Source of the DNA: Chrysomallon squamiferum
Lineage: Eukaryota > Mollusca > Gastropoda > Neomphalida > Peltospiridae
NCBI GenBank assembly: GCA_012295275.1
Contig: CM022671.1
Span: 34,820,183-34,884,182, forward strand
Direction of reading: 5' to 3'
DNA length: 64,000 bases
Shown: positions 50,201 to 62,343 of the stretch, one piece after another
Numbering within the stretch: position 1 is the stretch's first letter
Layout: each line of letters begins with the position of its first letter
Translations under genes and position numbers: made by a program
The notes under the pieces: generated by a model
Database searches by the model: none
Told to the model about the DNA's origin: nothing
What the model saw: only the letters and a program-made list of their open reading frames with translations

Positions 50201-51054
50201 AGGAACAGGCTAGATCAGCACTTTAAACACGAATGTTGTATTAGCCTGAAAATGCAACAAAACCAATTATTGTACACAATTACTTCACTGTTACATGTGT
50301 ATTGTAGCAAATTTACATTAAACTAGATTTCCTTCACAGTCAAAGATATAATGCATTTGAAAACAGCTAAAGGTTTGGCTCTGCAGGACATCCTATCAGA
50401 GGTCCATCATTATGTTCACAGAGGTAAAATACACAGTTTAATTAGAAAACTAGTGAATTTATTTCTGTTTATTTCACATTTCTCAACAGTTTAGTGTATT
50501 GTGTTAGTAAAGATAATATTAAATGAGAATGTTTAGTGCTATACTCATTTTTATTCAATTCTTCATGCATTTAAAAAATAATAATAATATAAAAAAAATA
50601 TTTATAAAAATTTAAAATAACAATACCAAGCATATTTATGCTGTAACACAGATTCAAGTTTAATATGCAAGAAATTTTTATCACCAATATCTAAATTCTG
50701 TAATTAAAAAGCAATTATAATTCAAATCGTGTTAATTAATATATTTTAATATTTCAGTGGATCTGCCTGTTCATGTACGCATTCATCTTCTGGAGAAGCT
50801 TGCAGATATAGAGTAAGTGTAAACTGGAAATCTGTGTTTATTGTTTTGTTTTATACTGTTACAAAGAGGTGAGAAAGAAAGATAACTTTGTTGTTGTTTA
50901 AGTAGAGAAATCAGAGATAAAGTGAAGGAAGGTAAAAGTTTGTTATATTTGTTTGCATCACAAATGTAAGAACATTTTTCAATGTTATTTTAATAATTTG
51001 TATAATATATTATGGTAAAAAAAAAATTCATAATACTGGTACCCAAATTACTAT

Positions 51055-51093
<39 letters not shown>

Positions 51094-51330
51094 AGACAAA
51101 ATCAACACTTCAGATAGAAGTAATTCCAATTTCCTTAAGAAAAATTGTAAATTAATTCCAGCATTTAATTAAACAGTTATAATTAAAAAAAATTATGTAT
51201 ATATATATATAATTTTTATCTATAATTTACTTTCAGGTATCGTTTAGCATCAGGAACCAGTGAGAAGATACAGCTAAGTTCTATGATTGCAGCTTTTCAA
51301 GCAGCCAGAAATCTCATTACCAAAGAATGA
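46539..51330 (+). CDS. RFC5: replication factor C subunit 5 (clamp loader small subunit)
   Basis: Exons: 46539-46582, 47136-47201, 47499-47635, 48051-48130, a disrupted exon near 48460-48516, 48916-49075, 49501-49582, 49954-50083, 50340-50423, 50758-50812, 51237-51330. The product would be about 333 residues, near the usual size. It begins [21 protein letters not shown]. Walker A is GPPGTGKTS and sensor/SRC motifs are NYLSK and [16 protein letters not shown]5-type text includes [23 protein letters not shown] and the C-terminal [17 protein letters not shown]5 sits in the RFC pentamer that opens and loads PCNA. Two problems: exon 2 runs one base too long for its donor, and the Walker B exon cannot be read cleanly. 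It shares a promoter with KSR. Confidence 0.92.
48455..48516 (+). other. RFC5: disrupted RFC5 Walker B exon
   Basis: About 24 residues expected between exons 4 and 6 (family text around ILDEADAM and DAQNALRR) are missing from any clean frame. Here AAAATTTTGGAT gives KILD, GCAGACGCT gives ADA one frame away, and GATGCACAAAAT gives DAQN in a third position. The order and spacing fit the exon with several indels. A good acceptor is not visible. Confidence 0.5.
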
Positions 51331-51958
51331 TTTATCATTTTTATGATTCTGAAAATGTAATGACATAAATTAAAAGATTTAAATGCCATGGAGAGCAAGA
51401 TGGAAGCTAAGAATAATATTATCTGCAGTGATGGAGAAAGCTGAAACTTGTAAAAAAAAAAAAAAAAATTCCGAAAATGGTTTTTCGAACTGAAAGCAGA
51501 AAAGCAAATAGACTGTTTTTTTGCAAATGTGTTCAGTTGACTTTAGTGTTCTCCAGGAATGGCTTACATGTAGTGGGGATATTTCAGTTAATTAGTCTCT
51601 AATAATGTATGTGTTTTATGTACCTCATATTTTCTATAAAAAAAACCCACCTTATATCTCAGGAATAAAGACAATAGAAAAGAATGTTATCTTAAAATAC
51701 ATAAGACAGTACCTGTTACTACATTGTAGGAGTTGAAAAAGTAATGCTTATCATTAAATGTCATGAAAAATAACCTATGCAGTAAATATAATATTTACAA
51801 AATTGTGTGGGCTAGCCTATGTCAGGTGCCGAAGACTGCTGTATAAAAATGTTACAAAACGACATTTACAGACGATGTCAAGACATCTCACGAATATTAA
51901 TAAATTGTACCTCACAAAAGTTTTGCATGCTTGTTGTTATTTTAGGTTTTTTTTTTTT

Positions 51959-51998
<40 letters not shown>

Positions 51999-52600
51999 CT
52001 ATTATTATTATAAAATTGTAATTCTAATTAAAACATATGGAGGTGCTACTTATTTGTTGCAAAAATTGAGAAAAATTAGTTTATGGTTGTCTTTAGACAC
52101 ATTCCCTTTCAACTGCAGTGACCAGAGGTTATTTTCCATTTTGTTTATTTTTTTAAAGCATATATTACTGTTAAATGTAAACTGAATAAAGACTGTTTTT
52201 TAAAGGAGGGGTTGTTTTTCACAGTTTTAATAGCACAGTCAGTCATTAACACTCAAGACCAGCCCTAGGAGAAAAACTTGTGACCGTATGTGATGTAGAT
52301 ATGCTATACAACAGACATTAAAAATTCATAAAGCTCTAAAGTATAACTAGTGGGCCTTATGCTTATATAAATATATGTATTGTATATATATTTCCAGTAA
52401 AAAAAATGCCATGAAAATGTTCCTAACCTGCCAACATTTAAAAACAAAAATGCATCAATGAGGTTTTCAATGCAAAAGTAATAAACAAATTTTGCTTATA
52501 TTATTGCAGAGTGTATTCGTAGTGTATTTGTAGTGTATTTGATACCTAAAACATGACATTGGTTAAAAGATTATCAAAATTACAAAAGTTTAATAAATAC

Positions 52601-52639
<39 letters not shown>

Positions 52640-53151
52640 AAAGAAGACATCATCAAAAATACAGGACGTGTCACATATCACCACCTTGTGATTTGCTTTG
52701 AGGGGTCCCATCCCATAATTGTTGCCCTCAGCTATTAAGGCATTTCAAGTTCAATTTATTTACTAATAAAACGATGCACAATTTTACTTAGAAACACGGA
52801 ATGAGTATACAGTACTGTACAAGTTCATGAAACTGATTATAAAAAGTTTGTATGACTCATACTGCATCCTATATTCTGCAATATCCCATTCTATTATTAA
52901 TAATGATGTATCCGTTCTGCAGCTGATACGCTTTTCTGTTCAGTATAACACACACAGAGAGAGAAAAATATGTATATATAATTAATAATATGGCTATAAC
53001 ACATTATGTTATTTTGCCCTGTCGTTTATGATTAATAACAAGTAATGGGCCTCGCGAATTCGATATTTTTCTGACCTTGCCTAAAGCAATGGTCACATAA
53101 TTTAGTGACAACGAGTTTATGTCAAAGCTGTATCATTTTATTTTTTTTTTA

Positions 53152-53184
<33 letters not shown>

Positions 53185-53340
53185 CGAAATACCTTTTTCT
53201 GATTAATGCAAAAAATTTGTGAAACACTTCGCATTCTTGAACTAACCGTATTTTATGACGTTTCCTGAGCTGACACAAATAGGAACTGTAATCTACTGGC
53301 GGATCTCTGTTAGGTTCCTGTTGGTTGAATAATCTCTGTG
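51331..53340. other. RFC5 3' UTR and intergenic region
   Basis: AT-rich sequence with poly-T at 51950-51992, poly-A at 52606-52638 and a short (ATT)n tract at 53158-53184. No gene recognised. Confidence 0.7.
51664..51669 (+). terminator. RFC5 polyadenylation signal (AATAAA)
   Basis: A canonical hexamer 334 bp after the stop. A second lies at 52185-52190 before a T-rich stretch, so alternative 3' ends are possible. Confidence 0.55.
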
Positions 53341-53351
53341 TTGCTGTCGTG

Positions 53352-53453
53352 ATTGGATAGAGACAAAGTGAACGTATAAAAACTTTCTGACATCCTTGAG
53401 TGTGCCACATGAATGCATCGCATTATCACAGACAGACGAAAGGTTTTCATAGC
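53352..53453 (+). promoter_or_regulatory. probable promoter and 5' noncoding exon of GPCR1
   Basis: An inverted CCAAT box (ATTGG, 53352-53356) and TATAAA (53375-53380) are followed by sequence ending at donor AGC|GTAAGT (53454). A matching acceptor TATTTCAG lies at 54553-54560, upstream of the GPCR1 start. GPCR2 has a related arrangement at 60322-60508. Confidence 0.5.
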
Positions 53454-53489
53454 GTAAGTGATGTTTTCTTTCTCTTCTTCTTCTTCTTA

Positions 53490-53660
53490 TTATTATTATG
53501 ATTATCATTAGCATCATCATCATCATTAGTAGTACTACTATTACAACTGATATTACTACAATTATATCTACTATTACTACGACCACAACTAACACTACTA
53601 CAATTTTTTTTACTATTATTAATATTAATGTTAGTGTTAGTGTTCTTTTTCTTCTTGGAG
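53490..53660. repeat. degenerate trinucleotide-rich stretch
   Basis: ATT, ATC and ACT trinucleotide runs downstream of the GPCR1 promoter. They give spurious Val/Ile-rich minus frames. Confidence 0.8.
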
Positions 53661-53736
53661 TTTGATTAATTGACATAAAACTAAAAATTCTGTACTTGTC
53701 TACTGGAAAGTTCTTACAAAAGTTACCTAGCTGCTA

Positions 53737-53842
<106 letters not shown>

Positions 53843-54789
53843 CACATATATTATGTATTACACGTCGTTAAGTACAAGCATTTAATTCATTCATTCATTT
53901 TGTCAAGGAATAATCAACAGCTGAACTTTACTCATTCTGTATCATCTTCGTAAACACCGCGTTTAACATTATTATCAGTTTATTATGTAAAGGCTACTGA
54001 ACTGGTAATTTAGGTTAAAATCGGGAAAATATTTCAGATAAATACGTAAACACAGTCTCCGATTCAACAACGCTGAAAACGTTTATACTGTTTGAATGAT
54101 CGAGTAAAACAATAAGATGGTTTTGTTCCTTTGGAGAGTAATTGAAGTTAAGTAATTCCAGAAGATGAATTGAGCAATATGTCTTCAGAAGTGGAATTTC
54201 CTTTTTATGTAAGGCTTAAGGTTGTGTTAGAAATAGTAATATCTGTTCTTGTCATTAGTTCAAACATTTTTAAAAAAGAAGAAAAGAAAAGTACTTTGTG
54301 TCAGTAAATGTTGGAATTAAGGTCATAGAAATGCTTTTGGTTTTTCTTTTTTGATCTTTATTTGTTTGGTTGTTGTAGCTAATTTTTCTCTCTTTTTATT
54401 ATTTTTTTTTTTTTGTTTTGTTTGTTTTTGCTTTTATTTATTTTTCTTGATTTGATTTTATTATTTATTTATTTTTGTGTGTGATTTTTTGTTTGTTTGT
54501 TTGTTGTTTTTGTTACTGTTTTGTTGTTTTAAAAGCATAATCGTTTAATTTGTATTTCAGATATCTGCATTTCCCACAAGAGAAGAATGTTAGATCGAAA
54601 TAGTTGTATATTTTGATCTCGGTGCTTACAAGACAAGCATTTTATTCGTTTTCTGTGCTTGTTTTAAGAATAAAGAAAAATAAATTAAACTTGTGTACTC
54701 CAGAAAGGTGAAAGCTGACGACTGAAAACTTAAAATCAGTATAATTATAAGTCGTTCGTATAGTGTGCTTGTTTGTGGAATTACGCAAA

Positions 54790-56084
54790 ATGAATCTGTC
54801 TGATTTCGGTGAACTTGATCCGTCATCAACGGCTTCTCCACACCATGCACACGGTAACGAATCAGAGCACTTCATCAACATCCCCGCAGTGGTTTATGTA
54901 GGAATTTTATCAACACTGGGTACCATCGGAAATACAACTGTGCTCTATATATACACTGTTAAATTCAAACAAAATGCTTTCAACACTTTTATCATCTTTT
55001 TAGCAGCGTTTGACATCATCTGCAGCGCTGTGGAAATGCCTTTGGACGTTGTTAATATGCTGCACCTGGTGCATTTCGCCGCTTGTAAACCTATAGTGAT
55101 AACAGCAACGACAACAGCACTGGCTACTGGCTTCCTTCTCATTGCAATTGCAGTGATAAGATACAAAGGGGTGTGCCAGCCGCTTAAACCGAATATATCG
55201 GTCCTTCAAGCAAGAGTTATCTCTCTTGTTTCACTAGTAATAGCAATCTGCATATCCTGGCCTTCGGCTGTCATGATTACGAACGTACCAGAAAAACTCC
55301 AGGGAGGAATGATTGTCGTCAGTTGCGAATATGATTCGTACTTCAAAAACACGTTGTATCCTTTGATATTTAATGGAATTCTATTTTTAGTTTTTGCTTC
55401 GGCGTTTGTCACTTTGATTACTTTATATTCAATCATAGGCAGACGACTGTGGCTAAGGAAAAATATGGACCTTCGCTCACATCAGTATCAAATCAAAGAA
55501 AAATACCAACAACGAAAGAAGCATACAACACTCACGATGAAAGATTTTCTGAGAACGTCATCATCGGCAGTAAAAAAGATAATTATGACATTTACTATAA
55601 CTGTACCGCTAAATCAAATGATAGAAGTTCGCTGCAGAAAGAGAAACGCAATTCCAATTCTGAAAACTTTTCACTGACGTCTGCAAGACCGGAAAGATGT
55701 AACGTACCTATATCAGTAATAGTCGAATCGGACAACGGAAGCAGTACCAGCACGGTTTCAAACAACAGTTCGTTGAAACTTGTACCAATGAAGAAAAAAT
55801 CAAAGTTCACAATACAAAACACATTTAAAACGCTGTTTATAGTGACAGTTATTTTTCTGCTTAGTTATTTACCTCATCTCAGTTTGATGATTGCTGGAGC
55901 TGTCGGATCGGATTTGGACGTGACTCCTCTGGGTCAAAGTTTTATCGGAATTTTCATCAGGTCATATCTAATAAGCAGTGCCTCAAATCCCATCATATAC
56001 GGATGTTATAACAACAAGTTTAGAGCTGAAATTACCAAACTCTATAATGATGTCAGAAGTTGTTTTGGATTTAATAAATGTTGA
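54790..56084 (+). CDS. class A GPCR 1 (orphan, rhodopsin-like), with one-base frame break
   Basis: Starts MNLSDFGELD (context GCAAAATGA) and ends CFGFNKC, about 431 residues allowing for one missing base. Seven hydrophobic segments. TM1 has GN. TM2 has LAAFD where LAxxD is usual. The extracellular Cys pair is present (AACKP, VVSCEYD). DRY is replaced by IRY in AVIRYKGVCQPLKPN, and TM7 ends NPIIYG. N-glycosylation sequon NES in the N-terminus. The frame breaks in loop 3 at about 55453-55463: paralogue GPCR2 reads REKYGPS, while here the frame leaves after RRLWLR and resumes one frame away at EKYGPS. Without correction it would lose TM6 and TM7. It has no coding introns. The ligand is unknown. 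Confidence 0.85.
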
Positions 56085-56268
56085 CTTGTAATGTCCACGA
56101 TATTGTAAAAACAATGAACAATAACTGGAAATTAAAAAAGTACGAAAACAAAATGAAAAAGAAAAAGAAAACTGTGTGAGTGAACGCATACAAGAAAAAT
56201 CAATACAAAAAAAAAAAAAATCAAAACATGAAATGTTTTGTTTGTTACTGTTATTTTCTTTTATGTTG

Positions 56269-56274
56269 AATAAA
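56269..56274 (+). terminator. GPCR1 polyadenylation signal (AATAAA)
   Basis: Canonical hexamer about 185 bp after the GPCR1 stop. Confidence 0.55.
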
Positions 56275-56860
56275 ACAATGGGTGTTTTGCGATTTGATAA
56301 TTACATACGAAAGGTAACAATATCTGTCTCAGTACGTTTGAGATGAGTAACTGGCGTATGGGCTACTTGTGAATGTGAGTTGCTATTCGACGAAGAGTCA
56401 AAATTTATGCAGACCAGCACTTAAAAGTACGTGCTGACACAAACTCAAATAAGTATGAACACACCCAAACACGTACACACGCACGCAAACGCTTTGTTTC
56501 GCACCTACGTCTACAAACACGTGAACAGTTAAACTAGAACAGTTTTAAGACATCTGAAAATATTCGGCAGTCGTTGTCTAACTGTGAAACTGTTGTAACC
56601 AGGGGATAAGTTTTCGAATTCTGAAACGGCCAGTAATATTCAGAGCGAATAATACAATTTTACGATAGCTGTGATAACCTTTGTCGCGAAAGAATAAGGC
56701 AGAGCAGATTAAGTTTAGTGATTCTTTTATGTCTGCAGGTGCACTTAACGTGATCGCAAGATATTTTATAATAATGATTTTGAAATACTGCCAGAAACAA
56801 ACCGCACTTTTGCCGTTGTTTGATTTTAAACGTTTGGAAAAAGCCACATTATTATTATTT

Positions 56861-57018
56861 ATTTTTTAAATTCTTTTTCACAGTTTTGACCTTTTAAATG
56901 TCTTTTTCACAGTTTTAACTTTTTAAATGTCTTTTTCACAGTTTTAACTTTTTAAATGTTTTTTTGACAGTTTTAACTTTTTAAATTCTTTTTCACAGTT
57001 TTAACTTTTTAAATTTAT
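56861..57018. repeat. 29-bp tandem repeat, about five units
   Basis: Units read CTTTTTCACAGTTTTAACTT followed by TTTAAATGT, with small variations. Each unit carries a pyrimidine tract and CAG, like a splice acceptor on the plus strand. It lies between the two GPCR genes. Confidence 0.92.
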
Positions 57019-57605
57019 TTAACATTAGTCTTTAAAGGTGTGAACAAATACACAAAGAATAACCTGTATACTTTTAAATGGTTGTTTCAACAGTCTTTAC
57101 TGATAATAAAGTATGACAATAATGTGCCGGTTACTAATTTCCTTTCTTTCCTATATGCTCAGTGACGTCACCTTTTAAACACAACTCACAACTGCTAAAA
57201 AAAAAAAAAAAAGAATATTGATAAATTTTTCAGTTCAATCATTATTATTACTATTGTTGTCGTTGTCGTTCTTGTGATCGTTATTTTTGGTTTTGTTATT
57301 CTTGTTGATATTATTCTTGTTGTTTTTGTTGTTATTGTTGTTGCTTTCGCTCCTTCTGCTGCTGCTATTGTTTTGAAAAATTTAACCCCTACCGTCATAG
57401 ATAAAAATAATAATAAATAAAATACAGTTTATAACCTGTGGCCTATGAAGGATAATTTATGATCCTGTGTGTTACGCAGCTATTTCAGAGTCTAGTTAAC
57501 ACAAAGAATGAGGTCGCGAGGAGAAGATCTGCTAGACGCCTACAGACATTGACACACCTTCAGTCTGCTGAATGTAAGTAATATTACTTAAATATACATC
57601 TACAC

Positions 57606-57606
<1 letters not shown>

Positions 57607-57684
<78 letters not shown>

Positions 57685-57700
57685 CTCTCTCTCTCTCTAT
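57607..57700. repeat. (CT)n microsatellite
   Basis: About 90 bp of CT with one CG interruption, followed by a short TA run. Confidence 0.97.
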
Positions 57701-57779
57701 ATATATAGAGTGTATATTGTATATTATCTGTCTGCATGTGTATGTATTTTGTGTGTATGTGTATATACATTTACACAAA

Positions 57780-58058
57780 CACATATACTTATCTATCTGC
57801 CTACTCACATACATACATATACAGACACAAAACCTGTGCACACATACACATAAATACATGCATACATACATACACACAAACACATACACATACAATCATC
57901 CACATAATACATGCATATATACACACACATATATATATACATACATCACACACATACATACACATTCACACATATATATATATATATACACACATATACA
58001 TACATACACATTCATACATACATATACACACATATACATACATACATACATACATACA

Positions 58059-58092
<34 letters not shown>

Positions 58093-58110
58093 CATACATA
58101 CATACATTTA
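57780..58110. repeat. (CATA)n-rich simple sequence
   Basis: A degenerate CACATA/CATA field becomes a pure CATA tract at about 58035-58087. Several Tyr/Thr/His/Ile-rich frames on both strands are shadows of this. Confidence 0.95.
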
Positions 58111-59056
58111 TTGTATGTATTTAATGGATCTAGACATATATTCAGAAGCCCTATCTCGGTAATGAAATATAAATATTAAAAAAGGGAAACAACACATATC
58201 TCAGCCTTTGATAAATCATTCGTAACTTACTGACTGGATCTGGAAGATGACGAGTGAAAGAAAAACGACAGTCCCAAGCCTTGTACAAGTATTTACAGAA
58301 ATCACACAGGACAAAGATGTTGTATTTTTCTTATATTTACTCTAACACTCACGTCAACAGTTTTATTGATAAATGCACTGTATATCTTTTAAAATAACAA
58401 GCTGAAATTTGATCGGACATTTGCACTGAAATTTGATCAGACATTAGACGTTAAATCACCCAGAATGCCAGACAGAGGTTCTTTATCTCAGTGGTTGCGC
58501 ATGCGCAAAGCTGAAGTCTCTACACAATTTCCCATTCCTCTCTTCGCTCCATGAACTGTAGTGAAAATTGAGTTCCTAATTTGTGTTGATGTCTGTATAT
58601 CAGAACTATCTTCTTTGCATTCTATTTTTAAATTCTTTATTTGTTTCGTTCCATTTTTTCTATCTTTTCCTTCATTCTTTTTTTCTTCTTTCACCACTAT
58701 TATAAAAAAAAAAAGGCCTATATATGAAAAATAATAATAACAATAAAAAAACAACAAAATTGACAACAACAACAAAAACTCCACTGTGTTATTGAAAAAT
58801 ATAAATTATATACCTAATAACAAGAAGAAGATTATATTTATATATGTAGGCAGACATATTGACATATTAAGTTAAAACACTTTTGATATTTGCTTGTAGA
58901 GAGAAAGACCTGCATATTCTGCTACATCTCCACGCATGGTTAATCAAGCGATTGATTTTTTATGTTATAATGATAATAAAATACACTTTGTGATGAAAAT
59001 GAATGGTTGCTGTAGGGAACTGTACCAATGATTTTTTTTTTTTTTTTTAAAGTGCG

Positions 59057-59155
<99 letters not shown>

Positions 59156-60017
59156 ATATTTCGTTTATTTCGTCCTTTTAAAGTGTTAGTTTGTTGAGGG
59201 TTTCGGGTTTTTTTTTTTTTTTTTTTTGTGTTGGATTTTTTAATTTAATTTTTATTTATTTTTTTCATTTTTACTTTTTTATTATTACTATTATTATTTT
59301 TATATATATTTATTTTTTTATTATTATTATTTTTCTTCTTTCTGTTGTTGTTGTTGCTATTGTTTTCTTTGTTTTTTCAAAGTGCTTATAAAATTCCATT
59401 TTCAGACAATAAACCCAGAAAACTAGATTTTTGTAAAGTAAAAGAATAGTAGATACGTTTAATGTATCAACAGGGTTATAAAATTATTTTAAAGCTTATT
59501 CTCGTCTCGTTATATTTAGAAGCCGAGGTGCAATTAGTTTCTTTAGTTTTTATTATTTTCACACAAAAAAAAAAAAAATAATAATAAAACTAATAATAAA
59601 AAAAAAAATTAATATGATAATTTATTTTATATGCGAATGTAACTGATATTTAGACATTATCGTTTAGATATGTTAAGAATCTGAAGTGTAAAAACAGTCG
59701 ACAGCTTTTATTAATTTCACATAATAATAATAATAATAATAATAACAGCAAAAACAACAGTAATAATAATAATAAAACGAAATAAATAAGATTATTGAAA
59801 AGCATAGTTAATAAAATTGTTAATTTAAACATTACCTTTCTTTCTTTTCGTTCACGGCACACAGTTGTCTCTTTTTTATTTTATTATAGTAACACAATAA
59901 AAATTAGTTGTTTGATGTTGTTGTTGTTTCTTGTCCTTTTTTTTTTTTTTTTTTTTTTGTTATTGTGTGTTTGTTTTTCTTTTTGTTTTTGTAATTATTG
60001 AAGTTCTGATGGACGTT

Positions 60018-60053
<36 letters not shown>

Positions 60054-60320
60054 TGTCCCTAGAGCAGTATGACCATATAAAGTATAAAAGTAAGATTTAA
60101 TTCACATAAAGCGAAGTATGTGTCACGCAAATCATTTGATTACATCATTATTGTAAAAAATTTCGCAGAACTCCAGTATACAATTAATACAAGAAAAAGC
60201 CCCGGCTGAAAACGGAATTACTTCACATAATAGTAACAATAAGTGTACACTGAATGAAAGGTGCAGTCGAGGATGTATTTGTGTCACGGGTCAGTGGTTA
60301 AAAATAAACATATATGTGAC
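58111..60320. other. intergenic stretch between the GPCRs
   Basis: AT-rich, with poly-T, TTA and AAT tracts (59204-59227, 59724-59745, 59938-59958) and (TTTA)n at 60018-60050. No gene recognised. Confidence 0.7.
59060..59151. repeat. (CT)n microsatellite
   Basis: A pure CT run of about 90 bp. Confidence 0.97.
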
Positions 60321-60321
60321 G

Positions 60322-60508
60322 ATTGGCTGACGGGAATTTAAGATGTATACGTAAACTTCCTGCTGTGTAGTGTACAGTTTCATTCAGTTTACACAGGTGA
60401 TCGTCTGTTCAAAGTATAGAGCATTCACATACGTTTAATTTCATACTGCAAGATGTCAGAAAATTATTGCTCGTTTCGTCATACTGGTGTTGTAACTTTG
60501 ATTTTCTG
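60322..60508 (+). promoter_or_regulatory. probable promoter and 5' noncoding exon of GPCR2
   Basis: GACGATTGGCTGACGG (inverted CCAAT box at 60322-60326) is followed by CGTAAACTTCCTG at 60350 and GTAGTGTACAG. These parallel ATTGG, CGTATAAAAACTTTCTG and GAGTGTGCC upstream of GPCR1. The sequence ends at donor TTCTG|GTAAGT (60509). Acceptor GATTTCAG at 62231-62238 leads into the GPCR2 leader. Confidence 0.5.
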
Positions 60509-60849
60509 GTAAGTTGATGTTGATGCTATCGCGTTATGCTGTAAGTAACTGTAAGTATCGTCTTTATTGTCAGGTCTGATTGCTATACTTAAATACAGTT
60601 TCATTGTATGATCTTTTAACAGTACCGGTAATATCATCTGGCAAACACCATCACCGTTTCATAGACAGATAGGTAGATAGACAACAGACAGACAGTCAAA
60701 TAGATAGTCTGACAGACAGGTAGACAGATAAACAGACAGACATACAGTCAGATAGGTAGATAGACAGGTAGGTTTTGGTTGAATGGATTGATTGATAGAT
60801 AGTTAAATATAGATAGAAATATAGATGAATTATTATTGTTTATGTTGAT

Positions 60850-60880
60850 GTTGATGTTATTGTTGTTGTTGTTGTTGTTG

Positions 60881-60936
<56 letters not shown>
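60850..60936. repeat. compound (TTG)n(TTA)n microsatellite
   Basis: TTG units followed by TTA units in the presumed 5' UTR intron of GPCR2. Confidence 0.95.
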
Positions 60937-61414
60937 TTAAAGTACTGTTATTGTTATCGTATCATGTGGAAACTACAATTAGGAAATATTTTTATTTTTT
61001 ATCATATTGTGGAAAAATACTGTTTGAGCTGAGTATGATTTTAATACAACTCCAGTGAAGAAGGAAATATTGTGGAGGAATGACTCGGCTGCATTTAAAT
61101 ATCGCTGTACTCTCTAAACAATGATAAACAATGCAAAACCGGTTTGGCGTGTATTTTAGGAGAGAATAATGATGTGGTGATAGTAACTCGACAGAGTTGT
61201 CAAAGTGAAGCTCTAAGCTAGTGATTCCAAACCAGGAAGTCCGAAAGAAATTATAGATGCAGTATCTAAACCCTTATTAACATTAATGTTTATTCAATTA
61301 CACGGGTTTTCTCAATACGTGAAAAAACAAATATTCTAGAGGCTTTTCTAGAGGTAACAAAACTGTTCATCGCGGTTCGTTTTCTTTGTTTATTCTTAAA
61401 TCAAGTTCGGCTAT

Positions 61415-61515
61415 GATAAAGAGGAGGGCTGTGATGGGAAAGGAAGGCTACGATGGGGAGGGGGGGCTATGATGGGGACGAGAGCTGTGATGATGAGGAG
61501 GGCTGTGATGGTTAC
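61415..61515. repeat. G-rich minisatellite (GGCTGTGATGGGGA-like)
   Basis: About five imperfect units of 19-22 bp with core GGCTRTGATGGGGA. It is strikingly G-rich on the plus strand in an AT-rich setting. Confidence 0.85.
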
Positions 61516-61860
61516 TTAAAATAGCACAATTAACTGCGGTGATCTAATTCGGATCCTGTCACAGTGAAACCGCTGTGCGAATTCCTGCAGAGTGAGTGTT
61601 TTACGCTTACACATATACGTGTTGACAGCTGAACGCGTTGTGAGGTGTTTTGGGTTGTTTTTTTTTTTCCTTCACAATGTCAGTGTAAATAGCAGTCTGT
61701 GTTACAAATATTTTCACAGTTAATATGGACAGTGTAAGTACAGATACTGAAGATTACCCTGTCGAAAAGTAATTGGTGAGGTTATTAAATGTTATCGTTG
61801 TAATCGTTTGCCTTTGAAAGTATTTATCGTGTTTTTAAAGCTTTAGATTATTAGTTCTAC

Positions 61861-61863
<3 letters not shown>

Positions 61864-61893
<30 letters not shown>
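61864..61893. repeat. (TA)n tract followed by (ATC)n
   Basis: A TA dinucleotide run then an ATC run to about 61912. Confidence 0.95.
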
Positions 61894-61895
<2 letters not shown>

Positions 61896-62112
61896 TCATC
61901 ATCATCATCATTTGTTTACTTACTTATTAATTTATTATTATTAATGTTATTATTTCTTTATTTTCTTTATTAATGTTGTTTTTGTCATTTATAAATATAT
62001 TTTTTTTATTATTATCAATATTATTATTACTGTTATTGCTATTATTATTATTATTATTTATTTTTTCTATGTATTTATTTTTTAATTTTTCTTATTGTTG
62101 CTTTTTGGTTTG

Positions 62113-62114
<2 letters not shown>

Positions 62115-62143
<29 letters not shown>

Positions 62144-62175
62144 CTTTTTGCTGTGGTTGTGGTTGATGATGATGA

Positions 62176-62209
<34 letters not shown>

Positions 62210-62230
62210 ATTATTATTATTATTATTACT
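62115..62230. repeat. poly-T and (TTG)n(TTA)n tracts
   Basis: More than 25 T, a GAT/TTG block and a TTA block end just before the acceptor of the GPCR2 leader exon. Confidence 0.95.
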
Positions 62231-62343
62231 GATTTCAGTACTCTGGCTGTACGATGATTGAAAGAGGAAAACATTTCACTGCTTGGCACGCATCTCACAG
62301 AAATTTCTAGACGTTCCACGAACGACAACCGTCTCAGTGAATC

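Noticed and set aside
54763-54789. Upstream start for GPCR1
   Set aside because: The first codon of that frame is GTG; the ATG at 54790 has good context and matches the paralogue.
57584-58179. His/Thr/Tyr/Ile-rich frames on both strands
   Set aside because: They are products of CATA and CT repeats, open in several frames at once.
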